A stretch of DNA of 64,000 nt from JL08 sp963765555 (GCA_963765555.1 CAVXWX010000006.1:62001-126000); one strand, 5' to 3'; counted from the stretch's first letter, positions 25,190 to 35,473 are shown. Notes: generated from the sequence alone by a model not told the origin. A program made the numbers and translations.

Positions 25190-27595
25190 ATGAAATCGCA
25201 TTACCGTGTTGTCGTGATCGGGGGCGGCGTTGTCGGCGCGTCGGTGCTGTATCATCTGGCCAAACTGGGCTGGAGCGATGTGTGCCTGATCGAACGTTCG
25301 GTTCTGACCGCTGGGTCAAGCTGGCATGCGGCAGGCGGCATCCACGCCCTGAACGCAGACCCCAACATTGCCCAGCTTCAGGCCTATACCATCGATCTTC
25401 TGGCCGAGATCGAAAAGGAAAGCGGCCAGAATATCGGCCTGCATATGACCGGCGGGTTGACCATGGCCGGCACGCCGGACCGGTGGGAATGGCTGCAATC
25501 GGCCTATCGCACCTTCCAGTCGATCGGCATCAACGATTGCCGCCTTGTCAGCGTGGAAGAAGCTGTCGAATTGAACCCGATCATGTCGGGCGAAGGATTG
25601 CTGGGCGGCATGTGGGCCGACCGCGAAGGGTATATTGATACCACAGGCACGGTGCATGCCTATGCCGGTGCCGCCAAGAAACGCGGCGCAACGGTGATTG
25701 AACACAACCGCGTTCTGGAACTGAACCAGACGCTGCAAGGCTGGGAGGTCGTGACCGAAAAAGGCACGATCAACTGCGAACACGTGGTCAACGCCGCAGG
25801 GCTTTGGGCCAAACAGGTGGGCCGCATGGCGGGCGTGGAACTGCCGGTGTCGCCGCTGAACCACCACTATCTGATTTCCGATACCATCCCGCAACTGGAA
25901 GAGATCGATTTCGAAGTGCCGATGACCGTTGATCTGGAAGGGTTCACATACCTGCGGCAGGATCAAAAGGGTGTTCTGCTGGGCATTTACGAGGTGAACC
26001 ACCAACACTGGATGATGGATGGCGCGCCGTGGGAATACGGGTTCGAATTGCAGCAGGAAGATCCCGACCGCATCGAACACGAACTTGAACTCGGCTTTAA
26101 CCGCTATCCCTGCCTGCAAGAGGTCGGTGTGAAAACATGGGTCAACGGCGCGTTCACCTTCAGCCCCGATGGCAACCCGCTGGTCGGCCCGGTGCCGGGC
26201 AAGCGCGGCTACTGGACGGCCTGCGCCGTGATGGCCGGTTTCCTGCAAGGCGGCGGCGTGGGCAAATCGCTGGCCGAATGGATCATTCACGGCGAACCCG
26301 AGGCCGACGTTTACGGCATGGATGTCGCGCGCTACGGCACGTTCGCGGAAAACAAACAGTACATCAAGGAAACCACCGGCCAGTTCTACACCCGCCGTTT
26401 CGTGATGACCTATCCCAACGAACAACTGCCCGCAGGCCGCCCGCTGAAAACATCCGGTGCGCATGATGCAATGACGGCGGCAGGGTGCCAATGGGGCGCA
26501 AGCTGGGATCTGGAGGTGCCACTGTATTTCGCGCCAGCCGGATTCAAGGAAACACCCTCGCTCAAACGCTCTAACGCGTTCGACATCGTGGCAGACGAAT
26601 GCCGCGCCGTGCGCAAGGATGTCGGATTGCTGGATATTTCCGGCTTTTCGCGGTTCGAAGTGTCCGGCCCCAACGCCGAAAGCTGGCTGAACCGGATCAT
26701 GGCCAGCCGTCTGCCCGCCCCCGGGCGCGCACGTCTGGCCCCGATGCTGGGCGAAAACGGCAAGCTCAAGGGCGACCTGACCGTGTTCAACTGGGGCGAT
26801 GGCACATGGTGGATCATGGGCAGCTATTACCTGCGTGCATGGCACATGCGCTGGTTCAACGATCATATGGACGATGGCGTAGCCTTACGCGATCTGGGCG
26901 AAGACACCGCCGGATTTTCCCTGTCCGGCCCGAAATCAACCGCCGTGATCGAAAAGCTGACAGATGGCCCGATTGCCGATCTGCCGTTCATGGGCTGCGG
27001 CGCATTTGATATCGGCCTGATCCGCGCCAAGGTGGGCCGCCTGTCGGTGACCGGTGAACTGGGCTATGAAATCCACTGTCGCGCAGGCGATCACGCCACC
27101 TTGCGGAACATATTGCTCAAGGCGGGGGCCGATCAGAATATCCGCGAATACGGGTTTAATGCCTTGCTCAGCTTGCGGATCGAAAAAAGTTTTGGCATCT
27201 GGTCGGCCGAATTTACCCAGGCCTACACACCGGCGATGACCGGCATGGACCGCTGGATTGACTGGGACAAGGCCGATTTTGTCGGGCGTGGTGCCGCGCT
27301 GGCGGAACGCGACGGCAATGGCCCCCCGCAGGTTCAGGTCACGCTTGAGGTCGACGCCGACGGCGCGGATGCCAGCGGGTACGAACCTGTCTGGGTGAAC
27401 GGTGAACAGATCGGCTTTGTCACTTCGGGGGCCTATGGCCACACCATCGGCAAATCGCTGGCCATGGCGCTGGTTGATCCGGCCCATGCGGCGCCGGGCA
27501 GCGAAATGTCGGTGCATGTTGTGGGCGTGGAACGCACCGCACGGGTGATCGCACCATCCCCCTATGATCCCGAAGGCAAGGCCATGCGCGGATGA
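25190..27595 (+). CDS. Dimethylglycine/sarcosine dehydrogenase-like flavoprotein (FAD-GcvT), copy 2
   Basis: An 801-residue relative of the gene at 18836, with the same order: FAD domain (VVVIGGGVVGASVLYHL, then AGSSWHAAGGIH with His46 as the probable covalent FAD site) and C-terminal GcvT folate-binding domain (KGDLTVFNWGDGTWWIMG, GYEPVWVNGEQIGFVTSG). The two copies are clearly diverged, so they probably handle different N-methyl amines. GGGGAG seven bases before the ATG at 25190 sets the start. The stop overlaps the start of mttB copy 2 (ATGA), and a TetR gene follows, so the three form one operon. Intact. Confidence 0.85.
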   Translation: MKSHYRVVVIGGGVVGASVLYHLAKLGWSDVCLIERSVLTAGSSWHAAGGIHALNADPNIAQLQAYTIDLLAEIEKESGQNIGLHMTGGLTMAGTPDRWEWLQSAYRTFQSIGINDCRLVSVEEAVELNPIMSGEGLLGGMWADREGYIDTTGTVHAYAGAAKKRGATVIEHNRVLELNQTLQGWEVVTEKGTINCEHVVNAAGLWAKQVGRMAGVELPVSPLNHHYLISDTIPQLEEIDFEVPMTVDLEGFTYLRQDQKGVLLGIYEVNHQHWMMDGAPWEYGFELQQEDPDRIEHELELGFNRYPCLQEVGVKTWVNGAFTFSPDGNPLVGPVPGKRGYWTACAVMAGFLQGGGVGKSLAEWIIHGEPEADVYGMDVARYGTFAENKQYIKETTGQFYTRRFVMTYPNEQLPAGRPLKTSGAHDAMTAAGCQWGASWDLEVPLYFAPAGFKETPSLKRSNAFDIVADECRAVRKDVGLLDISGFSRFEVSGPNAESWLNRIMASRLPAPGRARLAPMLGENGKLKGDLTVFNWGDGTWWIMGSYYLRAWHMRWFNDHMDDGVALRDLGEDTAGFSLSGPKSTAVIEKLTDGPIADLPFMGCGAFDIGLIRAKVGRLSVTGELGYEIHCRAGDHATLRNILLKAGADQNIREYGFNALLSLRIEKSFGIWSAEFTQAYTPAMTGMDRWIDWDKADFVGRGAALAERDGNGPPQVQVTLEVDADGADASGYEPVWVNGEQIGFVTSGAYGHTIGKSLAMALVDPAHAAPGSEMSVHVVGVERTARVIAPSPYDPEGKAMRG

Positions 27596-29135
27596 CACAG
27601 ATCGAAAACACCGCGCGCAGGCGTTCGCGCAGGGCCCGCAATGATACGCCGCCGGTCACGCGCAAAGTGGATTACCGCAATCTGCGCAATCCGTTCCCCA
27701 TGATGTCCCTGTTCACCGAAGACCGGATCGAGGCGATCCACGAACAGGCGCTGACCCTGCTCGAAACGCTGGGCATCAAGGTGCTGTTGCCCGAGGCGCG
27801 CGCGTTTTACCGCGCCGCCGGGGCACGCGTGGATGACAGCACCGAAATGGTGTTCATCGGACGCGAGATTGTGGATGCGGCGCTGAAAACCGCGCCCAAA
27901 TCCTTTCCGGTCATGGCCGGTGCGCGGGACCGCGATATCGTGATGGAACTGGGCAATCTGGTTTTCCAACCGGGTGCAGGCGCGCCCCACGCCACCGATC
28001 TGGAACGCGGCCGCCGCCCCGGATCGGAACGGGACTTTCGCGAACTGGTCAGGCTGACCCAGCATTTTGACGTGCTGCATATGGTGCCGCCTTTGGTCGA
28101 ACCGCAGGACGTGCCGATGCACCTGCGCCACTACGCAACGCTGGATGCGCAACTTGGCCTGACAGACAAGGTGCCGTTCATTTTTCCCGTGGCACGCCGC
28201 AAGTGCGCGAAAGCTTTGAAATGCTGCGCGATTTTCGCGGGCTGTCCGATGCGGAATTCCACGCCAATTCCCATTGCTACACCATCATCAACACCAATTC
28301 CCCGCGCCAGATCGACATTCCGATGGCGCAGGGCCTGATCGATTTTGCCAAGGCAGGGCAGGTGTCCATCGTCACCCCCTTTACCCTGATGGGCGCGATG
28401 GCCCCGATCACCGTGGCGGGCGCGATGACCCTGTCGCACGCCGAGGCGATGGCCGCCATCACCCTGACCCAGCTTGCCAATCCCGGTGCGCCGGTCTGTT
28501 ACGGCACGTTCACATCGAATGTTGATATGAAATCCGGTGCGCCCGCCTTTGGCACGCCCGAACATTTCAAGGCCAGTATCGTGGCGGGGCAACTGGCGCG
28601 CAAACTGGGCCTGCCATGGCGTTGCGCCAGCGGCAGTGCCGCCAATATCAACGACGCGCAGGCCGCCAATGAAACGCAGTTCGGCATCTGGGGCTGCCTG
28701 ATGGCGGGGGCCACGGTTGTGATCCATTCGGCGGGCTGGCTCGAAGGCGGGTTGACCGTGTCCTATGAAAAACTGATCACCGATATGGAAGTGTTGCAGA
28801 TGGTGGCCGAACTGTGCGCCAACACCCCCGCCGATGATGCGGAAATTGCCATGGACGCGCTGGCCGAGGTGCAACCGGGGGGCCATTTCTTTGGCTGCGC
28901 GCACACGATGGAACGCTACCAGACTGCGTTTTACGAACCGCTGATCGGCGATCTGTCGAATTTCGGCACATGGACGGAACGCGGCGCGCTGGATGCCAGC
29001 ACCCGCGCCACGGCCATGTGGCAGCGAATTCTGGCCGAAGATGCCGGCCCCGCCATCGACAGGGACGCGCATGATCGCCTGCTGGCCGATATCGCCCTGC
29101 GCACCGCTGCGGGCGGTGCCCCGCCCGAAAGCTGA
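27592..29135 (+). pseudogene. MttB-family methyltransferase, copy 2 (one frame shift)
   Basis: Two adjoining frames together give a full MttB-family protein of about 514 residues. The first frame runs from the ATG at 27592 through DKVPFIFPVARR; the second continues from VRESFEMLRDFRG (28203) to the stop at 29133-29135. One base is missing near 28196-28200. Both halves keep family features (VFQPGAGAPHATDLE; AGQLARKLGLPWRCASGSAAN; GGHFFGCAHTMERY). There is no in-frame TAG, so it is not a pyrrolysine enzyme. The single missing base is either an assembly slip or a recent loss. It overlaps DMGDH copy 2 by four bases. Confidence 0.8.
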
Positions 29136-29139
29136 CGTG

Positions 29140-29826
29140 ATGGCGAAACCGGCAAAACTCGCCCCGCTTTTGCACCGCGATGATCCCGACAAGGAACCGC
29201 TTGTCGGCAACATCAAGGTCACGAAACAGGATTGGCTGAACGTGGCCAAGGATGTGCTGATTTCCGACGGGGTCGAACACGTCAAGGTTCTGGCGCTGGG
29301 CGACCGGCTGGGCGTGTCGCGGTCCAGCTTTTACTGGTATTTCAAAAGCCGTCAGGATCTGCTGGATGCGCTGTTGCAGGATTGGGAAAACACCAACACC
29401 GCCGCCCTTGTGGCCAAGGCCGATGCGCCCGCCGACACGATCACAGGCGCGGTGTGCAATGTGTTTGAATGTGTGATTGATCCCGATCTGTTCAACACAT
29501 CGCTTGATTTCGCCGTGCGGGCCTGGGCGCGCAGTTCGGGCAAGGTGCGCCGCGTGCTCGACCGGTCGAACGCCGCGCGCTTGCAGGCGCTGACCCGCAT
29601 GTTCCTGCGCTACGGCTATGACCCGCTCGAGGCCGAAACCCGCGCGCGTATCCTCTATTTCACCCAGATCGGCTATGACGACGCGGATTTGCAGGAATCC
29701 ATGGAAGAACGCAATCGCATGGTGCCGATGTACCTGCTGGGCTTTACCGGCCAGCACGCCCGCCCCGAAGAAATCGCGGCCCTCCATGCCCGCACCCGCG
29801 CCATCGCCAAGGCGCGCGGCGGCTGA
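29140..29826 (+). CDS. TetR-family transcriptional regulator
   Basis: A 228-residue regulator. The TetR helix-turn-helix lies at residues 28-75: KQDWLNVAKDVLISDG, VKVLALGDRLGVSRSSFYWYF, KSRQDLLDALL. The rest is an all-helical ligand domain. It starts five bases after the mttB copy 2 stop, so it is the last gene of the DMGDH-MttB-TetR operon and probably controls it through the palindrome at 25123-25138. The ligand is probably a methylated amine (inference). The stop is five bases from the stop of the convergent Rid gene. Confidence 0.85.
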   Translation: MAKPAKLAPLLHRDDPDKEPLVGNIKVTKQDWLNVAKDVLISDGVEHVKVLALGDRLGVSRSSFYWYFKSRQDLLDALLQDWENTNTAALVAKADAPADTITGAVCNVFECVIDPDLFNTSLDFAVRAWARSSGKVRRVLDRSNAARLQALTRMFLRYGYDPLEAETRARILYFTQIGYDDADLQESMEERNRMVPMYLLGFTGQHARPEEIAALHARTRAIAKARGG

Positions 29827-29830
29827 GATA

Positions 29831-30238
29831 TCAGCCCCGCTTGGCTTTGATCACCGCCGTCGCCTCGATTTCAACCAATGCCTCGTCTTCGATCAATCCG
29901 GCGACCACCAGCATCGACATGGCCGGAAAATGCCGCCCCAGCACGCGGCGGTACACCTCTCCGACCTCGCGCTGTTTCGCCAGATATTCCTGTTTGTCGA
30001 TGATGAACCACGTCAGGCGGGTGATGTCCGATACCGCACCACCTGCGGCCTCGACCACATCCACGATGTTGCGCAGCGCCTGTTCCATCTGGCCGATAAA
30101 GTCATGGGATTCAAACTGTTGCGCCGCGTTCCAGCCGATTTGCCCGCCGACATACAAGGTGCCGTCTTCGGTCAGCATGGCGTTGGCATAGCCTTTGGCC
30201 GGTGCCCAGCCTGCGGGCTGGATGGTGTCATGGCTCAT
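29831..30238 (-). CDS. Rid-family protein lacking the catalytic arginine
   Basis: A 135-residue YjgF/YER057c/UK114 (Rid) protein. The core GYANAMLTEDGTLYVGGQIGW, EQALRNIVDVVEAAGG and VEIEATAVIKAKRG fit the family. RidA proper hydrolyses reactive enamines/imines with an arginine in the FPARS motif; here the motif reads FPAMS, with Met in place of that Arg, so canonical imine deaminase activity is doubtful. It is the last gene of the anthraniloyl-CoA operon, where an imine-like intermediate must lose its amino group. GGAG precedes the ATG at 30238, two bases after the thioesterase stop. The frame is intact. Confidence 0.82.
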   Translation of the reverse strand: MSHDTIQPAGWAPAKGYANAMLTEDGTLYVGGQIGWNAAQQFESHDFIGQMEQALRNIVDVVEAAGGAVSDITRLTWFIIDKQEYLAKQREVGEVYRRVLGRHFPAMSMLVVAGLIEDEALVEIEATAVIKAKRG

Positions 30239-30240
30239 GG

Positions 30241-30651
30241 TCAGTCTCCTAGATAGGGGGCAAGGGCCGCGCGGATTGCGGGCGGCCATGGTGCGGGCCG
30301 TCCCGCCTGATCGACCTTGACGATCGTGGATGTGGTTTCAAACCGGATCTCATCTCCGCACACTGCCTGCATGTTCAGGCCAAGGCTGCTGGTGCCCACG
30401 CGCGTCACGCGCAATTGGATGTTCAGCAGATCGCCATGGCGGCTGGGCGCGGGAAATGTGGTTTCTATCGTCACGGTCGGGGTTGCGCCGGATTTGTGCA
30501 ACTCTTCGAACGGGGCATTCAGCGCGTCGGAAAAAAACGCCTCGACACAATCGTTCATCATCTCGAAAAACCGCGGGTAGAAAACGATCCCCGCCGGATC
30601 ACAATGTTTGAACAGCACCTTTTGGGAAAAGGTGAAGACTTGGGCCGTCAT
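30241..30651 (-). CDS. Acyl-CoA thioesterase (4HBT hotdog family)
   Basis: A 136-residue single hotdog domain. The active-site pattern HCDPAGIVFYPRFFEMMNDCVEAFF near residues 15-40 is that of 4-hydroxybenzoyl-CoA thioesterases, with Asp17 as the nucleophile or base. It hydrolyses an acyl- or aroyl-CoA thioester in the cytoplasm. The ATG at 30651 overlaps the stop of the CoA ligase gene by four bases (ATGA). Inside an aromatic-CoA operon it probably frees CoA trapped in dead-end thioesters such as unwanted aminobenzoyl-CoA. The frame is intact although the ligase just upstream is badly broken. Confidence 0.83.
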   Translation of the reverse strand: MTAQVFTFSQKVLFKHCDPAGIVFYPRFFEMMNDCVEAFFSDALNAPFEELHKSGATPTVTIETTFPAPSRHGDLLNIQLRVTRVGTSSLGLNMQAVCGDEIRFETTSTIVKVDQAGRPAPWPPAIRAALAPYLGD

Positions 30652-32286
30652 GGTGCATCTTTCCGCAACTGGAACCGCTGGATTTTGCCGGTCTGGGTCT
30701 TGGGCAGCGCATCGGTAAACACAATGCTGCGCGGGTATTTGTAGGGCGCGATCACCGCCTTGACGTGATCCTGCAACGCCTTGATCAGGTCCGCAGTCGC
30801 CGCTGTGCCCCTCGGCCAGCACCACATGCGCCTGCACGATCTGATCCGCGCGCCTCGTCCGGCGCGCCGATCACCGCGCATTCCGCCACCGCCGCGTGGG
30901 CCAGCAGCGCCGCCTCGACCTCGGGTCCGGCGATGTTGTAGCCCGCTGGACACGATCATGTCGTCGTTGCGCGCCGCGAAATGGAGATAGCGCCACCGTC
31001 ATCCCGCACGAAACTGTCGCCGGTGATGTTCCAGCCGTCCTGCACATAATCGCGCTGCCGCGCATCATCGCAGATACCGGCACCCCGTTGGCCCGCGCAC
31101 CGCCAGCCGGCCCGCCGTGCCGTCGCGGCAGCCTCGTCACCATCGGCGTCCGATGATCTTCGCCTCGTAGCCCGTCACCGGCTTGCCGGTGCAGGCGGGC
31201 GCGATGATCGTCAAACCGGTTGGAAATGAAGATATGCAGCATCTCGGTTGCGCCGATCCCGTCCAGCATCGGCTTGCCGGTTTTTTCGATCCAGTCGTCA
31301 TAGACCGGCGCGGGCAGGGTTTCGCCCGCCGACACCGCCGCGCGCAGCGATGACAGATCGGCGCCCTCGTCCATCGCCGCCAGCATGCACGCGGTAGGCG
31401 GTGGGCGCGGTGAAACAGACGGTCGCTTTGTATTTCTCGATGATCTCGATCATGTTCGGGGGCGATGCGGCTTTCCAGCAGCGTCGCCGCCGCGCCAAAG
31501 CGCAGCGGAAACACCGCCAGCCCGCCCAGCCCGAAGGTAAAGGCCAGCGGCGGCGAGCCGACAAACACATCCTCGGGCGTGACGCCCAGAACCTCTTTGG
31601 CATAGCCATCGGCGATGATCAGCAGATCGCGGTGGAAATGCATCGTTGCCTTGGGCGATCCCGGTGGTGCCCGATGTGAAGCCCAGCAGCGCCACATCAT
31701 CGCGCCCGGTCTGCACTGCCGCGTAACTGCACCGGCTTTTCCAGCGCCAGCCGGTCCAGCTCGGCATCATGGTTGGAGGTGCCGTCAAACCCCACGACGG
31801 TTTTCAGCGTCTCGCTGGTTCTTGGCGCAGGCCGCCATTTCATCCATCAGCCGCGTATCGCACAGCGCATGGGTGATCTGGGCCTTGTCCACGATCTCGC
31901 CCAACTCGCCCGCGCGCAGCATCGGCATGGTGTTGACCACCACCGCCCCCGCCTTGGTCGCCGCCAGCCAGCAGGCCACCATCGCCGGATTGTTGGCCGA
32001 CCGGATCAGCACCCGATTGCCGGGTTTCACGCCCAGATCCTCGACCAGCGCATGGGCCAGCCGGTTGGTCCAGTCGGACAGTTCCTTGTAGGTGCGCCGC
32101 CGCCCGTTGCCGATCAGCGCCGTGTTGTCGCCAAAGCCGCGCGCCACCATCGCATCGGTCAGTTCGACCCCCGCATTCAGCCGGTCGGGATAATCAAACC
32201 CGTCCAGCAGGAAATCGGGCCATTCCGTCCTGCGGTGGCAGGTTGTCGCGCGCAAACGTATCGGTATGGGCCGTTGGTCCAAGCAT
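30648..32286 (-). pseudogene. Benzoate/2-aminobenzoate-CoA ligase-type AMP-binding enzyme (about 14 frame shifts)
   Basis: Pieces in all three leftward frames join into one AMP-dependent CoA ligase of about 540 residues. Landmarks are DFLLDGFDYPDRLNAG and the ATP/AMP loop GFTSGTTG with GDNTALIGNGRRRTYKELSDW upstream; then HFHRDLLIIADGYAKEVLG, DGIGATEMLHIFISNRFDD, QDGWNITGDSF, and the C-terminal lysine region ALPKTQTGKIQRFQLR. This is the benzoate-CoA ligase subgroup, activating an aromatic acid as the CoA ester. Shifts fall near 32229, 31818, 31730, 31655, 31455, 31388, 31205, 31148, 31125, 31067, 31005, 30950, 30850 and 30795, mostly one extra base. ATGA overlap with the thioesterase. Confidence 0.75.
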
Positions 32287-32287
32287 C

Positions 32288-33458
32288 TCAGTCCCCCTGA
32301 TAGGCATCCAGCGTCTGGCGCGCGATAACCACTCTCTGCACATCCGCTCGCGCCCTCGTAGATCCGCAACGCTCGGATATCGCGGTAAAGCCTTTCAACG
32401 ACCTGCCCGGATTTCACCCCGTCGCCGCCATGCAGCTGCACCGCCGTGTCGATCACCTTCTGCGCCTGTTCGGTGGAAAACAGCTTGGCCATCGCCGCCT
32501 CGCGGGTGATGCGGGGCGCACCGCTGTCCTTGGTCCAGGCGGCGCGATAGATCAGCAGGGCGCTGGCATCCACATCCAGCGCCATGTCGGCGATATGGCC
32601 CTGCACCATCTGCAGATCGAACAGCGGCGCGCCCTGCACATGGCGCGTGCGTCACCCGCGCCAATGCCTCGTCCAGCGCGCGGCGGGCAAAGCCCAGCGC
32701 CGCCGCCGCAACGGTCGAGCGGAACACATCCAGCACCGACATGGCGATCGAAACCCTGCACCCGCGCGCCCCGATCAGGGCGCTGGCGGGCACACGACAG
32801 TCGGCAAAGCGCAACTGCGCCAGCGGATGCGGCGCAATCGTCTCCAGCCGCTCGGCCACCTCAAGCCCCGGCGTGTCGGCCGGCACCACAAAGGCCGACA
32901 ACCCGCGCGCGCCCGGCGCCTCGCCGGTGCGGGCGAACACGCGTATAGACATCGGCGATGCCGCCGTTGGAAATCCAGGTCTTTTCGCCGTTCAGCACGT
33001 AACTGTCGCCATCCGCGCGTCGCCGTCATCGTGCGAGTTGGCCACATCCGATCCCGATTGCGGTTCGGTCAGCGCAAAGGCCGAAATCGCCTTGCCCGCG
33101 CGCGTCAGGGGCAGCCATGCATTCTGCTGCTCGGGCGTGCCGAACAGCGAAATCGCCCCCGTGCCCAGCCCCTGCATCGCAAAGGCGAAATCCGCCAGCC
33201 CGTCATGGCGCGCCAGCGTTTCGCGGATCAGGCACAGGCGTGCGCACATCCAGCGCGCCCCCCGCCCAGGGTCGACCGCCGAATGGGCGCAGCCAGCCTG
33301 CCGCGCCCAGATCTGCCACCAGCGCGCGGCAGGCGGCATCGGCATCCGCGTGATCGATATCGCCCAGCGCGCCCGCCGCCCATTGCATCCAGCGCATGCG
33401 CCAGCGTCCGGTGTCCGTCCTCGAAGAACGGCCAGTTCAGAAAGCTCCGGTCCGCCAT
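32288..33458 (-). pseudogene. Acyl-CoA dehydrogenase (about 9 frame shifts)
   Basis: Leftward pieces join into one acyl-CoA dehydrogenase of roughly 385 residues, from the ATG at 33458 (MADRSFLNWPFFEDGHRTLA) to the stop at 32288. Recognisable parts are RETLARHDGLADFAFAMQG, the FAD/substrate signature ISAFALTEPQSGSDVANS, LDVFRSTVAAAALGFARRAL and the C-terminal QLHGGDGVKSG...LYRDIRALRIYEGAS with the usual Gly-rich loop. It would oxidise the ring-derived CoA ester with FAD. Shifts lie near 33378, 33240, 33035, 33018, 32942, a compensating pair near 32755, 32645 and 32347. It sits two bases before the ligase start. Confidence 0.72.
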
Positions 33459-33461
33459 TGC

Positions 33462-34273
33462 TCAATCCCCCTCGAAACACCGGCTTTTCCTTGGCCACAA
33501 ACGCGTGATAGGCGCGTTCGAAATCGGCCGTCTGCATGCAGATCGCCTGCGCCTGCGCCTCGGCCTCGATCGCCTGTTCGATCGACATCGACCATTCCTG
33601 CGCCAGCATCGTCTTGGTCATCATATTGCCGAAATTCGGCCCCGCCGCGATGCCGGGTTGCCATCTCCTGCGCCGCAGCATCCAGCGCGTCAGCCGCGAC
33701 GATCTTGTTGAAGAACCCCCAGCGTTCGCCTTCCTCCGCGCTCATCGCTGCGCCCAGTATACAGCAGTTCCGCCGCGCGGCCCTGTCCGATGATCCGCGG
33801 CAGGATCGCGCAGGCCCCCATGTCGCAGCCCGCCAGCCCGACCCGGGTGAACAGAAACGCGGTTTTCGCCTCGGGCGTGGCGATGCGCAGATCGGATGCC
33901 ATCGCGATGATCGCGCCTGCGCCCACGCAGACGCCGTCCACCGCCGCGATCACCGGCTTGCCGTACAATTCACGATCGCCTTGACCAGATCGCCGGTCAT
34001 GCGGGTAAAGGCCAGCAGTTCCTTCATGCTCATCTTGGTCAGCGGGCCGATGATGTCATGCACATCGCCGCCCGAACTGAAATTGCCGCCGTTCGAGGCA
34101 AAGACAACCGCGTTCACATCCTCGGCATAGACCAGATCGCGAAACCAGTCGCGCAATTCGGCATAGCTGTCAAAGGTCAGCGGGTTCTTGCGCTCGGGCC
34201 GGTCCAGCGCGATTGTGGCGATGCCGTTTTCGATGCTGCACAGAAAATGCTGTGGCGCTTTGCGGGTGCTCAT
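33462..34273 (-). pseudogene. Enoyl-CoA hydratase family protein (about 4 frame shifts)
   Basis: A crotonase of about 270 residues split over several leftward frames. MSTRKAPQHFLCSIENGIATIALDRPERKNPL begins the protein (landmark), NGGNFSSGGDVHDII and CVGAGAIIAMASDLRIA form the oxyanion hole, and the C-terminus reads IEAEAQAQAICMQTADFERAY...KEKPVFRGD. Shifts are near 33968, 33748, 33658 and 33468; the last hides the true stop at 33462-33464. In the operon it would hydrate an unsaturated cyclic CoA intermediate or help open the ring. The ATG at 34273 overlaps the MarR stop (ATGA). Confidence 0.75.
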
Positions 34274-34753
34274 GCGTCGTCCTCTCCCAATGTGTCCGAT
34301 AGCGCATCAAGCCGTGCGCCAATGCGGGTGGCATCCTCGGCACTGAAGTCCGACAGCATCGCATCAATCCAGCCTCATGCGCGGCGGCCTGCGCGGCAAA
34401 TTCCTCGCGTCCCTTTTTGGTCAGCCGCACCAGCCAGGCGCGCCTGTCACCTTCCACCGGCACGCGGATCACCAGCCCGTCCTGCACCAGCCGGTCGACA
34501 ATGCCGGTGACATTGCCGTTGGAGACCCGCAACACGCCTGAAAGCTCGCTCATCTTCAATCCGGCCTCGAACCGCGACAGCGCGGCCATCACGTCAAAGC
34601 GGGGCAGGGTGGTGGCAAACTCGGATCGCAGGTTCTCGCGCAATTGCGCCTCGACCTGCCGCGTGGTTTTCAGCAGCCGCAGCCACAGGCGCAGCCGGTC
34701 CTTGGATGCGGTCCGGACATATGGCCGGACATCGGGGCTGTCTTCGCTTTCAT
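34270..34753 (-). pseudogene. MarR-family regulator of the anthraniloyl-CoA operon (2 frame shifts)
   Basis: A winged-helix regulator of about 160 residues. The HTH and wing are clear: RFDVMAALSRFEAGLKMSELSGVLRVSNGNVTGIVDRLVQDGLV (landmarks) and RVPVEGDRRAWLVRLTKKGREEF. The start is an ATG at 34753 with AGGAGG upstream (MKAKTAPMSGHMSG); a shift near 34713 moves into the main frame, and another near 34373 separates the C-terminus (SDFSAEDATRIGARL...GEDDA). The start overlaps the SDR stop and the stop overlaps the crotonase start. MarR proteins in such operons usually respond to the aryl-CoA; the palindrome at 37848-37868 is the likely site. Confidence 0.75.
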
Positions 34754-35473
34754 ATCTCGCCTCCTGAAACAGACAGGGCATGGCCGTTCACCATCGACGC
34801 CTCGGGCGAGGCGAGAAACCGCACCGCCGCGACAACCTCGTCCGGCGTGATCATCCGGCGCACCGGATTGCCCGCAACCACCTTGGCCGTTGCCGCCGCG
34901 CGGTCGATATCAAACCGCGCCATCAACCCTGTCACCGCCGCTTCGGCCATATCGGTTTCCACATATCCCGGGCACACGGCATTACAGGTGATGCCCTTGC
35001 CCGCCACTTCGATCGCCAGCGACCGCACAAAGCCCAGAACCCCGTGTTTGGCCGCCGCATAGGCCGCGATATTGGCCGCCCCCTTGAGGCTGGCAATCGA
35101 CGCCGATGGCAATCAGGCGGCCCCCCTGCGCGCATCCCCGCCAGCGCGCCGCGAAACGTCAGGAACGTGCCGGTCAGGTTCACGGCTATCGTGTGCGCTC
35201 CACTGCGCAAGGCTGGTATCGGCAACCTTGGCCGCCTTGCCCGATCCGGCATTGGCAATCACCACGTCAAACGGCGTTTCAAACAGCGCCTTCACGTCGT
35301 CCTCGTGCGTCACATCTGCGGTGCGTGCAGATCATCCCGCGCCCGCCATCTGTCTCCTGCAACGCATCCATGCGCCGCCCCGTGATGGTGACCTGATCGC
35401 CCTCGGCGGCAAAATCGCGGGCAATCGCGCGCCCGATGCCCGATCCGCCGCCTGTGACCAAAACCCGTCTCAT
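34750..35473 (-). pseudogene. Short-chain dehydrogenase/reductase (about 5 frame shifts)
   Basis: An SDR of about 240 residues. The NAD(P) motif is VTGGGSGIGRAIARDF at the N-terminus, VVIANAGSGKA is the NAG motif, and the catalytic Tyr and Lys appear in AAYAAAKHGVLGFV, followed by GITCNAVCPGYVETDM. Shifts are near 35341, 35326, 35196, 35140 and 35106. It would oxidise a hydroxyacyl-CoA or ring alcohol in the pathway. The ATG at 35473 overlaps the stop of the monooxygenase/reductase gene, and its own stop overlaps the MarR start (both ATGA). Confidence 0.75.

Noticed and set aside
25316..26866. A 516-codon leftward open frame across DMGDH copy 2
   Set aside because: Antisense shadow of an intact, clearly recognised gene; His/Arg/Gln-rich composition typical of such shadows.
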